From NCBI RefSeq assembly GCF_028858725.1, contig NC_084759.1, positions 94,074,362-94,138,361 of the forward strand: 64,000 nucleotides of DNA, in the 5' to 3' direction. Under the pieces are notes generated by a model. The model saw nothing but the letters and a program-made list of their open reading frames with translations, had not been told where the DNA came from and did not search any database. The DNA comes from Colius striatus. Its lineage: Eukaryota > Chordata > Aves > Coliiformes > Coliidae. Positions within the stretch are counted from its first letter, which is position 1. Each line of letters opens with the position of its first letter. This document shows positions 47,901 through 59,780 of the stretch, piece by piece. The position numbers and the translations under genes are program-made.

Positions 47901-50900
47901 AGAGGTGCAGTGAATTGTGAAACAAACCCCATACTGTTGTAAAACGAAACAGCATGAAAAATATTCCTAATGTACCCACATTCTCTGGAGTTTCCCTGCT
48001 GCTTTCCCCACGGGTTTAAGACAAAAGTAAGATTTGAATCTAAGTCAATAACAAGATGCAACTGTTGAATGTCAAGTAAGGGGGAAAATGTGAGCATTAC
48101 TTGGATAATTCAGAAAACAGCTGCAGCAGCTATGCAATGTTCTACCAGTTCAAAAACGATGCTACTCCCCTTGGGAGGAAGAGACAAATTTCTGGTAACT
48201 TGGTATCCTAGGGGCAACACACAACACAGTTGTGATGCTGAGTGAGCCAGGCCAGGCAGAGACTGGGGTGGGAATACCTCTCAGGGTTTGGGCTTTGGGG
48301 GCTCTGTGCCACGCTTCCTACCTCCTAAACACTTGCCTGCCTCTGGTGGGGTGTAGTTAGTGTGGTGAGCAGATATCATGATGCAAGGACCTCAGACAAA
48401 TACTCTTGATAGTCTTAGATAGTGAATGTAGAGCTAAATGGACTACAGCCCTATGTTTAAAAGGAGAAAAAGCCAAGAGGACTAGTAGTGAGTTATTTAA
48501 ATCGTTCTTTAAACACCTTCTCCAGTCATATAGCTGGAGCTGTTTTTACCTGTCTGAAAGCTCTATGTGACTGATAAATGTTTAAAAAACTTTGCTGTAT
48601 GCTGGTGGTTACTGGCTGCAGGTTGCAGGCTATATGTAAATCAAGTGCCGCTGACAGAAAGCTCCACTGTTTTCCCTCTTTGCACTCTGACCACCTCAAT
48701 ATTACAGAATCATTCTCTCCATTAGTGCACTCATGTTATGAAGAATGATGTGGAACAGAGGTACTAGCAACTCCTCCTTTGTTTATAGCTAGAAAATATC
48801 TGACTCCTTAAGAGAACATGAAAACAATTTTTGTCTTCCTTTCCTATTACTGTCAAACAAACTTCACCTCCACGCTCAACATCGCATGGAATTTGTCACT
48901 GGCAGGAAGCAAAAACCCTACCTTGTGAATATATAACTTGCAGTCACTTTAGAGGGAGAAAAAAAATCCTTTCATCATGTTCAGTTTTCTTCACTGTTTT
49001 ATTTCACTTAAAACATCACTCACTACCAAATGGTATTTGTCAGTAGTAATTGGCAAATGCTGGAGGCAGTTTTCAAGACTGTCTGAATGGAAAATCTCAA
49101 AACAGTTGTCTGCACTGAAAGAAAATATTACATTTGATCTTTTTATGATTCTTGCAGACATGATGTATGTCTGCATTCCTTAGCTTGAAGAATTCTTGGT
49201 GTTTGGGTTTCTTTTCCTTTAAATGACAGGAAGTAACACTTCACTCTTATTTTGCAGTATTGTCTGAGAATTAACCACAACATAATGGTAATGTACATTT
49301 TTTTATGCTTTACAGAGGTTTTGTTTTTATTAGCCATTTGTTGTGGTTTTACTTGTTGGCAAGAGTCAGATCCTCTGAATGATAACTGTGGCTGTTGCAT
49401 TTCATCTGCATTTGTATTTAGATACGTATTTCTTCTGAGGTTGTCTTTCTAAACAATGTCTCCCTCAAAGATTGTCTTTCGGTAAGTCAGCTTTCCCTTA
49501 ATGCAATTGTATGAACGTACTATTGTTCTTGTCACCTCTACTCCCATGTTCTGTGGTCATCAAGACAAAGGATAGATAGCACATTGCATTAACACTGTGG
49601 TTCAGGGCTGCAGAGCTGTTCCTAGGGCCAAGCAAAGCCTAATACCAAGTAGCAGAGGACACGATAGCAGGTGGATAGTAACTCTCAGAGTCCCCGACAG
49701 CCTGAAACGCTGCTTGAAAATACCACTGCTGGGTTTGTCAGCATTTTAAAACCTAGTGACATATACAGTTTAACTGATTCTCATATTTTAATAATTGTAA
49801 TTTTGTTTTTATATATAAAAGAAGTCCACTGAGGGGTTGTTTTACCTCCAGTGTTGGTGATGACTAACATGCTAACAGCTATGCTAACAGCCTGATAACA
49901 CAGACGACGTGTGTAAGATGTGCCTCTGTCTCATAGGTGAGCATGTTGTTACTGGCTGTAAACTACTGCCCTGCATCTGGAAAAGTCACTAATGCCTCGG
50001 CCCAGTGATTCTCAAGCCTCCAAAATCCCAGTGTGATGCCTGAACTCCTTCAGCACTGGTGCAAAGGCCTGAAACAGCAGTTCCCTGAGTTAAATGAGCC
50101 TCTTTCAGCCACCTGAAGCACAGCAATGACTTGGTAGTACCATGGTGTTCTCAATAAAAGAGAGACAAGTGAGTATGTGGCTTTCCATGGGATGCTGCTC
50201 CAGTGGAGGATAACTTCCTGTCTCCCTTCTGCTGCTCCTGGCCTGGTGAAGGAAACCCCTTAATTCCCTGCCACCCCACAGGGATGACTTCTTCCTTCTT
50301 CTGTTAACAAGACACTACTGAGTTGGCCTCTGCCATCAAGGTCTGTGGACCTGGCAGGGCTCTTCTTCTCTGCCATGTCCTACTGGCTACTGGACCAGAG
50401 AAAATTAGCAGAGCTTTCTAGAAAATGCAAATTGCTGAAAACTTCTTCAGAGAGTATCTTTACTATAGCCTAAAGGCCTGACATCTGCCTCTCCCTGCCT
50501 TCATAAGCCTGGCCTGAAAATGCCAAGATTACATAAAAAAAAAAAGGTGCTGATTTTTGGTAGTATTTTACTTGCCTTCTGTGTTCCAGCTGTACTAAAC
50601 TAAAATCTTCTTTGCAATAATCAGAGGCAGCAAAGGATAGGTTTTCTGTGGAAGTTAGAAACTCGATTCCACAAAGGAAGGCTTTGACCTGAAGGCTCTG
50701 AAGTGTAACATCTTGGGTATATCACCAGAAATAAATGAAATATTAAAATCCTGTCTATCTCCTGCAAGAAATCTGTACTGTGTGTCTTGGTTTGCTGCAG
50801 CTAAGCAAAAAGCTGTCATTCATACAGGTGATGTTCCGAGAAAGAGAGCTTAAAGTGAGATAGGTGTGTGTGTACAACATATGCACACACATATATACAT

Positions 50901-51750
50901 ACTATGTTGTTTTAAATGTCAACACACCCTTCAAAATGTAGTGTAATCCCATGGGAGAGAACTGATAGTTTTTTTGCAGGCAATGCTGTGTTTATTGTGT
51001 TAATTTTGCTACCTATGCAATAAACTGGGTTTAGTGCAGTGTATTGGTGCTTTCTCCTCTCTCTCATTTGCCTCTCCTGTGTATAAGGATGGACTCCCAC
51101 TCCTGTGGTGCAGAATTCAATAAAAAATACCATTTTTTTTTGCAGCCTGCGACTTGAGCTATTCAGCCACATCTGCTGTGGCTCTGATGCCTGTCACTTT
51201 TCCACAGTTCCCAAATTAATGCCACATTGGAGATTCCTGAGCCAATAGCACAATTAGTTAACAAAACTACTGAAGATCATAGGCAGAATTAAAGACAAAC
51301 TGTGACAGTCTTCTATCCCTAAAAGTTCTGTGGGCTGTGGTTATTTATTATCCTCAGGCAGTTACTGTCATCTTCTTATAACTCTTTTGTGAGAGTATTC
51401 AGGAATGTTTTGCCTTTTTTTTTTTCTTTTTCTTTTTGTCACTAATAATCAGAACAATAAATGCTCAAAGAACCTTTTGTTTTTCTCCCCTCTGTTGACA
51501 CATGGAGCCAAAGACTTGGTAATGTGAGTGAGAAATGGCTGGCCTTTTACAAAAAGTGCCAGTCAAATGTTTTCACCAGGAGAAGGTGTAATGTCGGTCC
51601 TAACAGAATAGCTCTGTCACTTTAATTCTTACTTTGTGTGCAAGGCCATGTAGTCAGTGGAAAGGTGTGAGGAACCACAGAGGCCATGGAGATATTTCAG
51701 CATCCTTCAGATATGAGAGAGTGTAGCAGTGATGGGTTTAAATAAGGGCT
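41975..51750. other. Gene-poor interval, nothing recognised
   Basis: Frames here (for example 171 codons minus at 45149-45664, 99 codons minus at 47445-47744) show no domain or homology that I recognise and lack a coding pattern across adjacent frames. Local AACC repeats occur at 47817-47832. By comparison with human this should be the interval towards RUNX1; that is inference. Confidence 0.5.
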
Positions 51751-51815
51751 CTGGGTCTAAACTCTGAAGTTTTGTGGTGTTTCAAGTCAGACTAGTTTTG
51801 ATAATCTGGATCCAT
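51751..51815 (+). repeat. Left arm of a 65-base inverted repeat pair
   Basis: This runs from CTGGGTCTAAACTCTGAAGT to AATCTGGATCCAT. It aligns without gaps to the reverse complement of 52910-52974 with 5 mismatches (60 of 65 identical). It matches no repeat family that I recognise. Confidence 0.88.
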
Positions 51816-51897
51816 TTCTAGATGATGACTTGGGAACAAAACAAGTGTGAGAATGAATCTAGCAGTTATGAAAGGTGCACTCTAGTGTGTCAGAGAT

Positions 51898-51955
51898 GGG
51901 AAAGGAGAAACAGAAAGAGAGGAAGGAGAGGAAGAAAGGAAAGAAAGTGAGAAAG
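51898..51955 (+). repeat. Purine (GA-rich) tract
   Basis: Nearly all bases are A or G, with only two pyrimidine interruptions. It lies just inside the left inverted-repeat arm. Confidence 0.8.
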
Positions 51956-52847
51956 ACTCACTGTGCTGAAGACAAAAGTGGCACGGGGGCACAGCCTTGT
52001 TCTCCATACTGTTTAAAATACAAATGTGACTGCAAGGCATCCAGGAAATGGAAAAATCTGTCCAATAATCATGGGAGTTTCAGAAACATTAGTCTTAGTT
52101 TTCACATGATGATCACTTTTGGGTATGTGATGCACTTTGTCATAGCAGAAGCATTCTGTAAAAAGATGGGATAATTTTGTGTAGTACTATATCAAACTTT
52201 GCTGTGTAGCTTTCCCCAGGTGCCAGTTGATGGAGCACATTTTAAATAGCATTTTAAATAATCTTTGTAACCTGGTCTGTGATTGATTTGTTATATATGA
52301 AAGCACATTGAAGTCTCAACCAAGGTCAAGACTTCTTTGTTTCGATGTAGTCATTAGAAGTTGTTTTTTCTTTAAGTCAGTTGCTCTGACCTATACATAT
52401 TGTTTTAGATCTTGGAAGTTCTACAAATGCATATTTTTACTTTCTTTACAATTCTTGGTATGTTTTAACAGCTAAAATGTTTTTTTTTTTTGTCACTGTG
52501 TGTAATTTTAAGTTTATTTTAGCATCTACTTCCAGATGTTCATCTCCCTATCACAAAGCATGGAACTGAACTTGGACTGAAATAGTTTATTGATTGAATG
52601 AATTCATCTTACTGCGTTTCCCAGACAGTATATGTTCATGCTCTGCAGTATAATGTCCATGTTCAAGAACCATGCAGATCTGCAGAAAGCCATCAGGAAC
52701 AAAAAAATGGAGATAGGGAGTGCCTTCTGCTTTCCTAGAACAGTTTGTTGATGGTCAGAATGAGCAAAAAGCATTTGTATCTGCCAACTGTGCACTGTTT
52801 CTGACCTTTTAAATAAATGAATCAGAGTCTTTCTTGCTGAATTCAGG

Positions 52848-52871
52848 CCAACTAGAATTGGGTCTAGTTGG
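52848..52871. repeat. Perfect 9-bp-stem hairpin
   Basis: CCAACTAGA and TCTAGTTGG are separated by the 6-base loop ATTGGG. It lies next to the 19-base tandem repeats. Confidence 0.85.
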
Positions 52872-52928
52872 ATGGATCCAGACTATCCAGATGGATCCAG
52901 GCTAGTCTTATGGATCCAGACTATCAAA
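52872..52928 (+). repeat. Three 19-base tandem units
   Basis: Copies starting at 52872, 52891 and 52910 each begin ATGGATCCAG. Copies 1 and 3 share ATGGATCCAGACTATC; copy 2 is diverged after ATGGATCCAG. The third copy is also the inner end of the right inverted-repeat arm. Confidence 0.85.
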
Positions 52929-52974
52929 TTTAGTCTGACTTGAAACATCACAAAGCTTCAGAGTTTAGACCCAG
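52910..52974 (-). repeat. Right arm of the 65-base inverted repeat pair
   Basis: The reverse complement of this stretch matches 51751-51815 at 60 of 65 positions. The minus strand just outside it has GGTTCGACTGG, which resembles a tRNA B-box, but no A-box is seen. Confidence 0.88.
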
Positions 52975-52980
52975 TCGAAC

Positions 52981-54343
52981 CCCAAATTTTGGGGGGTTAA
53001 ATTCAGTTTTATGCAAATTAGCTGGTTTTACACTTACTTTCTGACAGGAGCTGTTCGAATAGGAGCTCAGAGATGCATAGGCCATATTTCAGCCCTTTCT
53101 TTGTGAATAGATTCACAGCATTGGACATTTCTTCTTTGGTTGAGACACTTCGAAATCAATGGCGTATTTAAATTGGGGATTTGACTATCTTCAAGATACT
53201 GGTGTCACCTTGTGACTGTTGGGTTGTGGCATATGAAAGTACTGGTTTGGTGCTCAGCAGCAGTCAAAAAGACAAATAAACCATCAGAGATTACCAGAAA
53301 AGTGCCAAGGAAGGAGCAGAGCATTTTTTGGCCTCGGTATAACTTGTCAGTACACCTCCTTTTACTTAGAAATAATGTAGCATAATATACTATATTATAA
53401 TGCAATGTAACACTAATAATATAACACGTGCTTTTTTTGATTATCGCTCCTTGAATACACAAAAGTAGCAAAGGTAAAAAGAGGAGTAGAGACTGAAATG
53501 ATCCCTGCAGAAAGTAAGTTTAAACATAACAGTTTTTCTAAGTTTGGGAAAAGAGACAAATGGGATGGGAAAGGGTTAGGATAGAAGACTATAAAATCCT
53601 GAATAGCATGGGGAAGGCAGATAGGGAAAGACCAAGTATTCTTTCTCAAAACACAAGCAGTAGGGGGTGCCTAGTGGGATTATAAAGCAAAAAACAGAAG
53701 GGAAAAGTTTTTCACAGTAGTGCGTAATCAGTTTATTGAGCTTATTGCTGCAAGATGGCCTGGAGGCCAAAAGGAGAAATGGTTTCCGACAGGGTCGAGG
53801 CAAGGACAGAGATGATGGTCTGGATGTAAACTGGAACAAGACCATCATGCTTGTTCTTTATCTTGTGTTTTTCCCTTGAGCATCTGTCCTGGCTGCTGTC
53901 AGAGGGGGTACATTGGTATAAATTGTCTTAGTTCCCGTACAGAGTTGCCATTTCTTTCTATGTTTTTATATGCAGAAACTGCCGGATAGTAGCCTCACTA
54001 ATGTATCTTTTCCTGCTCACTCTCTTCTATAACCGTGGAAGGTGCTCTGTATGCCCATAAACCACAAATTGCACACATGAGGTGATTCCTACATTCTGTT
54101 TATCCAAAGCAGCTGAAAATGTGAGCATGCCATTATAATTTAAAGTAACGGAGCTCACAACAGAGCTAGTTCATCATGGCTAATTTCTGAGAGGTGTCTG
54201 TGGGGTTGGACTAGTAGAAGAAGAAGCAGCATGCTGATTGAGAATGGTAAAATATTTTGTTTCTGATTTTGCTGAATATCAAATTGAGAGAAGATTCCAA
54301 ATCACAAACCATGTTATTCATGGCAGAATGAAAGGAAATCATG
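52981..54343. other. Gene-poor interval, nothing recognised
   Basis: Overlapping minus-strand frames at 53205-53848 have no recognisable homology. Confidence 0.5.
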
Positions 54344-54416
54344 TAATCATAGAACAGTAGGGGTTGGAAGGGACCTTTAGAGATCATCTAGTCCAACCCC
54401 ACCTGCAGAAGCAGGT
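54344..54416 (-). mobile_element. CR1 LINE 3' end, very short fragment
   Basis: These 73 bases match the last part of the younger CR1 subfamily (GTAGGGGTTGGAAGGGACC and ATCATCTAGTCCAACCCC), breaking off after GCAGAAGCAGG. Confidence 0.9.
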
Positions 54417-56225
54417 GATAATATATACATGATAATATAGCTTTCCAGAATGATGAACTAATACTGTGGTACTGCAATAAATCTGAGAAAGTTAAAGCAA
54501 AAGAAGGAATTTGCAGTGATCTGCAGCTGTTTCCAAAGGCAATGCAAAGCCCACACGTTAGCAGGTGATAGGGTTGCTGTTTGGAAACTTGTGCTGTCTA
54601 CCTCTTTATCTATGCAACTGTGCTTACTAAAATGAAAAAGTCTCCTGTGCTGTAAGTTGTCTAACTTATGAAACGATTTAAGAATTACTCAGGATTTTTG
54701 TTATTTAAGTCTTCAGGAGCCTTTCTATGGCAAATCCTTTCTGGGTTACAATTTTTATTTAGTCAGGATAAGATGTTAAGGGAAAAGCACTGACAATGTA
54801 ATAGTGTCCTACTCCCTAAATCACACATAATGTAAAATCTTGTAATATTTAAAAGAAAAATATGATCTGTTTAATGGATTTCAGTGCCATTTCAGGACCT
54901 GAGAGTCTATCTCAAACCAAAATGGTGTTTTATTTCTGCCTTATAGTTCTCCTCCAGATGTATTGAAACCTAAATGCAAGTTTTAAAAATTGTATTTGGC
55001 TCAGTGTGTCTCTTACTCAAATGTTCATTTTCAAACTTTAAATTATTTAAACTAGTAAATGCTAGTGAATAGTTGGTTTAAGATTCTTGATGTGTATGGC
55101 TTGAATTTGGTGCTTCATCACTTAGCTGCAGACAAGCATATTTTTAAGAAGCTCATGTAAGACTTGGAGGAAATATATGTGAGATTTAAATGTCAGGTCT
55201 CAAGGGAGCTCAGAGCTATGCACAATTGTTTTTAGGTTTAAACTCTGTGATTCTACTAATGACGTGGATTTTTTTTTTTTTTGCCATTTTCTGCTCTTTC
55301 CAGGATGCCTTTGCAATGACATGCTTCTCTGAAATAAGATTCTCCTGTTTGAGCAGCCCATGCATTGTTTCAAGAAGAAACCAAATGAACAATTATGGAC
55401 ATGTAACTCTGGGGTGCTGATGAAGATAGTGTGCTCCTGTTAAACAGGGAACAGGAATCAGAAAAAGCTGATTTATCCTAGGTCTGTCACTACGTACCTG
55501 TCTTTTGTTTGATTACCTGCCTGTGAGAACCAGAGTAAAATCACTATAAGATGCTCTGTACACAATTTTGGCTGTAGGGAGAGGAGACACTTACTCTCTG
55601 CCCCCATCGATCTCTGACTGGGATTCTCTCACAGCGATTCCTATTTGTTGTCCGTTTGGGAGAGGAATAAAAGCACTTGCCTCACCTCTTCTGGTGTAAT
55701 GATTACTATGTTGAGTATTCGGCAGTGAGGTATGAATCACAACATTACACAGTGCTGTTTGCTTTCGTAAAACATACATGATGCAAGAAGGGTCACATCA
55801 GATATTTGCTTATCTTTCGGCTTGTTTGAAGGCCAAACCACAGCCATGTTGGGATAAAACAACTGAGGTTAGATAGTGCTAGTAGCATGCTGTTAACTTC
55901 TCTCCCAGCCTACCACGAAAACCTCAGCGCTGATACACTTTTTCAATGTTTACAGACCAGCAGAGTAATTAAAAAAAAAGTAGCTTGCTGTGTTGTGGTT
56001 GATGGCTCTCACTGAGTGGTGAGGGAACTGCAAGCCTGTGCTGGGAGACAGTGAGACATGTAATTACCAGTGCCTCTGCTACCATGATCAGGCTTTCAGG
56101 GGAGCACATCTGCTTGGAGAAGCCAAATAGCTGGGATTTTCAAAGGTGTTTGAGGTGTGCCTGAGAAAAGTCAGTGTGTGTCATGTGCCTGATTGCCTTA
56201 GTCACCTTTGAGAGTCCAAAGCAAA
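54417..56225. other. Gene-poor interval, nothing recognised
   Basis: AT-rich unique sequence with short frames only. Confidence 0.5.
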
Positions 56226-56237
56226 GGTGACGTCACC
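56226..56237. promoter_or_regulatory. Perfect CRE palindrome
   Basis: GGTGACGTCACC is a 12-base perfect palindrome containing the full CREB/ATF site TGACGTCA. It lies in CpG-poor sequence far from any recognised promoter. Confidence 0.45.
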
Positions 56238-56239
56238 AT

Positions 56240-58137
56240 TTATTCTTCCAACATACATATGAGGCCAAAGAAATGTCTTTAAGACAAGAATTTTACAGCC
56301 TTTGCACTGTAATACTATTTTATTACACTTCTAACTGGTTTATAGAGGACTGTATCAAGGAAATAAGACATGAGATATGTGTTATGATAGCTCCTGCAAA
56401 CATACCTGAGCTGGTGCAGTGCTGGCTCCAGCGCTGCCAGGAGTGCAGAGATGCAGTCTGCAGCACTGCTCCCTCTTACTTAGCCATCCAGTTAATCAGA
56501 ACTGTATTTAGCTATCTGACAGTTGTCTTGGCTATGTTTAAAATGCAGTGTAGGCATATCTTCTGCCTGCAGCATCAATGTACTTGTCATAAAGTGGTAC
56601 TGACACAAGCTGCTCCATTTTGGTCAGAACTGCCTTGGTGTGCAGGGTTAAAGTCCACCAGATGAGGATGGTTGTGTTTCATTCCTGTCTGTTACACACT
56701 TAGAAGTCTGCATGAATCAAAACAACTGCCTCGATGTCTCTTGCATTCCTAGGGCACCTTGACTCTGACATGTTTTAATGCAAAGTTTGTAGGATTTGGG
56801 TAGTCTCTAGGTTCATCTTGCAGCTGAGCACTGCTCAGTCCACAATGTTAGTCCACAGTTCAGTTGTATGTCTTAGTCTGAGGCCAACATAGCAAATTTA
56901 TAGATGAAACTTTGTAACTCAATGGAACAAATGCCATGTTACTGCCTTAGTACCAGTAAATCGTGAGGGACAGACTCCTATCCAGTAACAGAGAGCTACA
57001 ATACAGTTTCATTAGTCTTAGCTCTGCTTACACACAGGATATTCTGAACTTGCTAGACTACTGAGCTGACTGCCTCTTGCACCACATGCAGAATGCAAAA
57101 GCAAGGGGACAGATACATACAACAGGCCCCAAGATGTGTATGGTGGGAATCTTAACCACATTTCTTAGGATCTGCAAAGCCTCTGTTGCCATTTTCTATA
57201 GAGCCCATTCTTTCCGTGATGAGAAGATGCTATGCCTTTCGGGGTGTCATTGGGAATAGCACTGACCTTGAGACCTTAAAATGTGAACTTCTTCAGCCTG
57301 AGCTAAAAAAAAAAAAAAATCCTAACCTTTGAATTAGTAGCAGCCAGTCATGCAGCCCACCCACTGTTCAGTGCTGCCAGAGCACCACTCTGAACATGTG
57401 TGTCTGGATATGAAAAAGCCACTCTGGCAAGTGCGTTTCTTCCCGTCTTGAGGTTTCCATCTGTTTTCAATCATTCTGAAGGGATGTGGGCAATACATCT
57501 CTTGAATATTTGAAGATAACTGCACACTTGTGCTCTGAAGAGCGAGTGATAAGATCTTTGACGACATACCGTGGTTTTCTGCAGTGAAGGATTGCTCATG
57601 TCCTGTGCTATCAGGCACTGCACGTGGAAGAGCTGCTGCCCTGGCTGATAACGTGCTTGCTGGATAAGAAACACCAATAGCTTCCTCTTTCCCAACGCAG
57701 TGGTGGAGAGCTGTGCATTCCAGTGCTGAGGAAAATGGCAGTAGGTGACAGGAAAGATGATGAGTTCATAAGCTGAGACATTAGCCATGTTTTGGCAGCA
57801 GTGCTATTCACTTAAAAGGGCAGTGCACTTTATTGGGGTTTTTTTTTTTTATTGTAATGTTAAATGTGGAATTTACCACAGCTCTTTCCAAAACAAACAC
57901 ACCCTCCCTTTTGCGTCATATGAATTTTCTGTAGCTGCTGCAATATAAAACAGGATAAAGAGTTAGCTCAAATAGATCATAGGGCAAATAAGTGGTAGGG
58001 TTAAGAAAGACAGCTGCTGCTGTTCTGCTGAAGTTTTCTTTGAGATTAATGTACCATTATAAGCCAGATTTTTATAATTTTACTCACTTTGAAGACTGGA
58101 CTCCTACCCCCAAAATAATTCTCCTAGAGTCTGTGAA
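56240..58137. other. Gene-poor interval, nothing recognised
   Basis: A 130-codon plus frame (56273-56665) and overlapping minus frames (57334-57811) show no known domain. Confidence 0.5.
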
Positions 58138-58260
58138 ATCGTAGAATCACAGAATGGTTTGAGTTGGAAGGGATCTTATCATCTAGCTCCACCCACCCTG
58201 CCACAAGCAGGAACACCTTCTACTAGACCAGGTTGCTCAAAGCCCTATCTAACCTGTTAT
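58138..58260 (-). mobile_element. CR1 LINE 3' end of a different subfamily
   Basis: The tail reads AATCACAGAATGGTTTGAGTT followed by GGAAGGGATCTTATCATCTA and CCAGGTTGCTCAAAGCCC. This resembles the common avian CR1 3' consensus rather than the GGTAGGGGTT subfamily seen elsewhere in the window. Confidence 0.88.
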
Positions 58261-59559
58261 TCAGAAGGCAGATGACAAAGACAACCTTATACTTCTTTAC
58301 AAAGCAGATGACCATGTCAACAAAGGTATGTATAGCATCACAACTCAGGCCTCAGCCCACACTCTGAACAGCCAAAACTGCTGTGATAAGCACCAAGCTT
58401 CAAATGCCATATGATATATTGTAAACTGGGCTTGAATATGTAAACTTGCTCAGTATGTGCCCTTTCTCTGGGCTGTCACTGATCTCCCTTATGTGCCTGG
58501 TTCCTTTCCTGGGCAGTATGACTCTGTTAGCTAGCTACTGAGATACTGGAGCATGTAGTTCAGACTTTCCAAACATTTCCAAACATCTTTTATTAAGATG
58601 CTTTCTGTGTCTGAGGCATGTCAGATATTTCATTTGTATCTTCCTGGGTTCAAGTGACAATAATGACTAGCTAGCTTTATTAAAAAATGTCTTGACAGTG
58701 TTAAATATCTTAATTCAGACAAACAGAGACCCAGGAAAAATAATGAACCCTTGAATGCAGTTCTGCAAATTCTTCTCCAATCACTTCCATGACAATTTGA
58801 GTATTTTCCCGCATGGCTGCCTTGCTCTCTCCTTTATCCTCTCTTAGCAGAGGTCAGTGATGTTTCCTACCAGTTGTATCTACTGTTTTTATCTGTGTGC
58901 TTTGCACCATTTCCAGGTTTCTTTTCTCCTTCACTCTGAAGCTTATATTAAAGGTTGTTTAAAGTTCAAAACTCGGCTCATCTGCTGGACAGAAGTTTTC
59001 AGCATTACTGGCCCTTGAGTCCTCTGACACCCTTTCCTGGCCTTAGGTTAGATATTACCTCCCTGTTATGAAATCTATTGGAAAGTCACACTGAAGATGA
59101 CTTTTAAAGAGAGGCTGTCATGGCTTTCTGTAAGAAGAGCGGCACCTAAAATCTGTCCCAATCATTTCCTTAATTCGTCACATGTGGGAATCGTGTAACA
59201 CTGTTGGCTTATCAGAGAGCAAATAGGAATATGTTGTCAGAGAAATCTTGCTGGAGGTTTAATGTCTCTGTTTGGATCATTTCTCCTATTCATTCAACAT
59301 TTAGGAAAATATGCCCTATATTTCAAGTTGCTGCTGTGGATTCCAAAATGCAGTTTCCTCCTGGACACAAAAATGAGCTCAAAGGAAAGGGGTTCCCCTT
59401 TTGTGGATGGGTTACATGATCTCTTTCTGAAAGCCCTGAGGTTCGGGTAGAGGAAGAAACGAGCCAGGTTTATTTTCATTGTTGAGAATGAGTTGTGGTA
59501 GCTCAGCAACGAAAGCTGGAAATACAAAAGATAGGATGGTTGCCCGCCCGCTTTGTAAA
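58261..59559. other. Gene-poor interval, nothing recognised
   Basis: Unique sequence with short frames only. Confidence 0.5.
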
Positions 59560-59780
59560 CTCAGCACAGGTGGCTGAAAATAATACCTGAGCAAATATCA
59601 CCAGTCACTTCTGAAACTTTCATTGTATGAACATTTGCTGTAGGTGGTTCACACATCTATTGGCGTTTGCTTGGCAAACAACCTGCTTTGGAACAAAAGA
59701 AAAAGGCTTCCAAGGACCTATTATGCATTAATTAACCTTATAGATAATGTTATCAGCGTTACCTTTTCTGTGTTACCTTA
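59560..59780. promoter_or_regulatory. Candidate conserved enhancer, GATA/FOX/homeodomain motifs
   Basis: There is a perfect GTTTGC-TTG-GCAAAC palindrome (59665-59679), the homeodomain-type TTAATTAA (59728-59735) and two GATA sites facing each other as GATAATGTTATC (59743-59754). Motif density and low repetitiveness resemble vertebrate conserved non-coding elements. This is inference; conservation was not measured. Confidence 0.35.

Noticed and set aside
52973-52983. B-box-like GGTTCGACTGG on the minus strand, considered as a tRNA-derived SINE head
   Set aside because: No A-box at the expected distance and no cloverleaf can be drawn.
57334-57811. Three overlapping minus-strand frames, considered as a decayed gene
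   Set aside because: No single frame carries a recognisable family motif and the frames do not form one continuous alignment to anything known to me.
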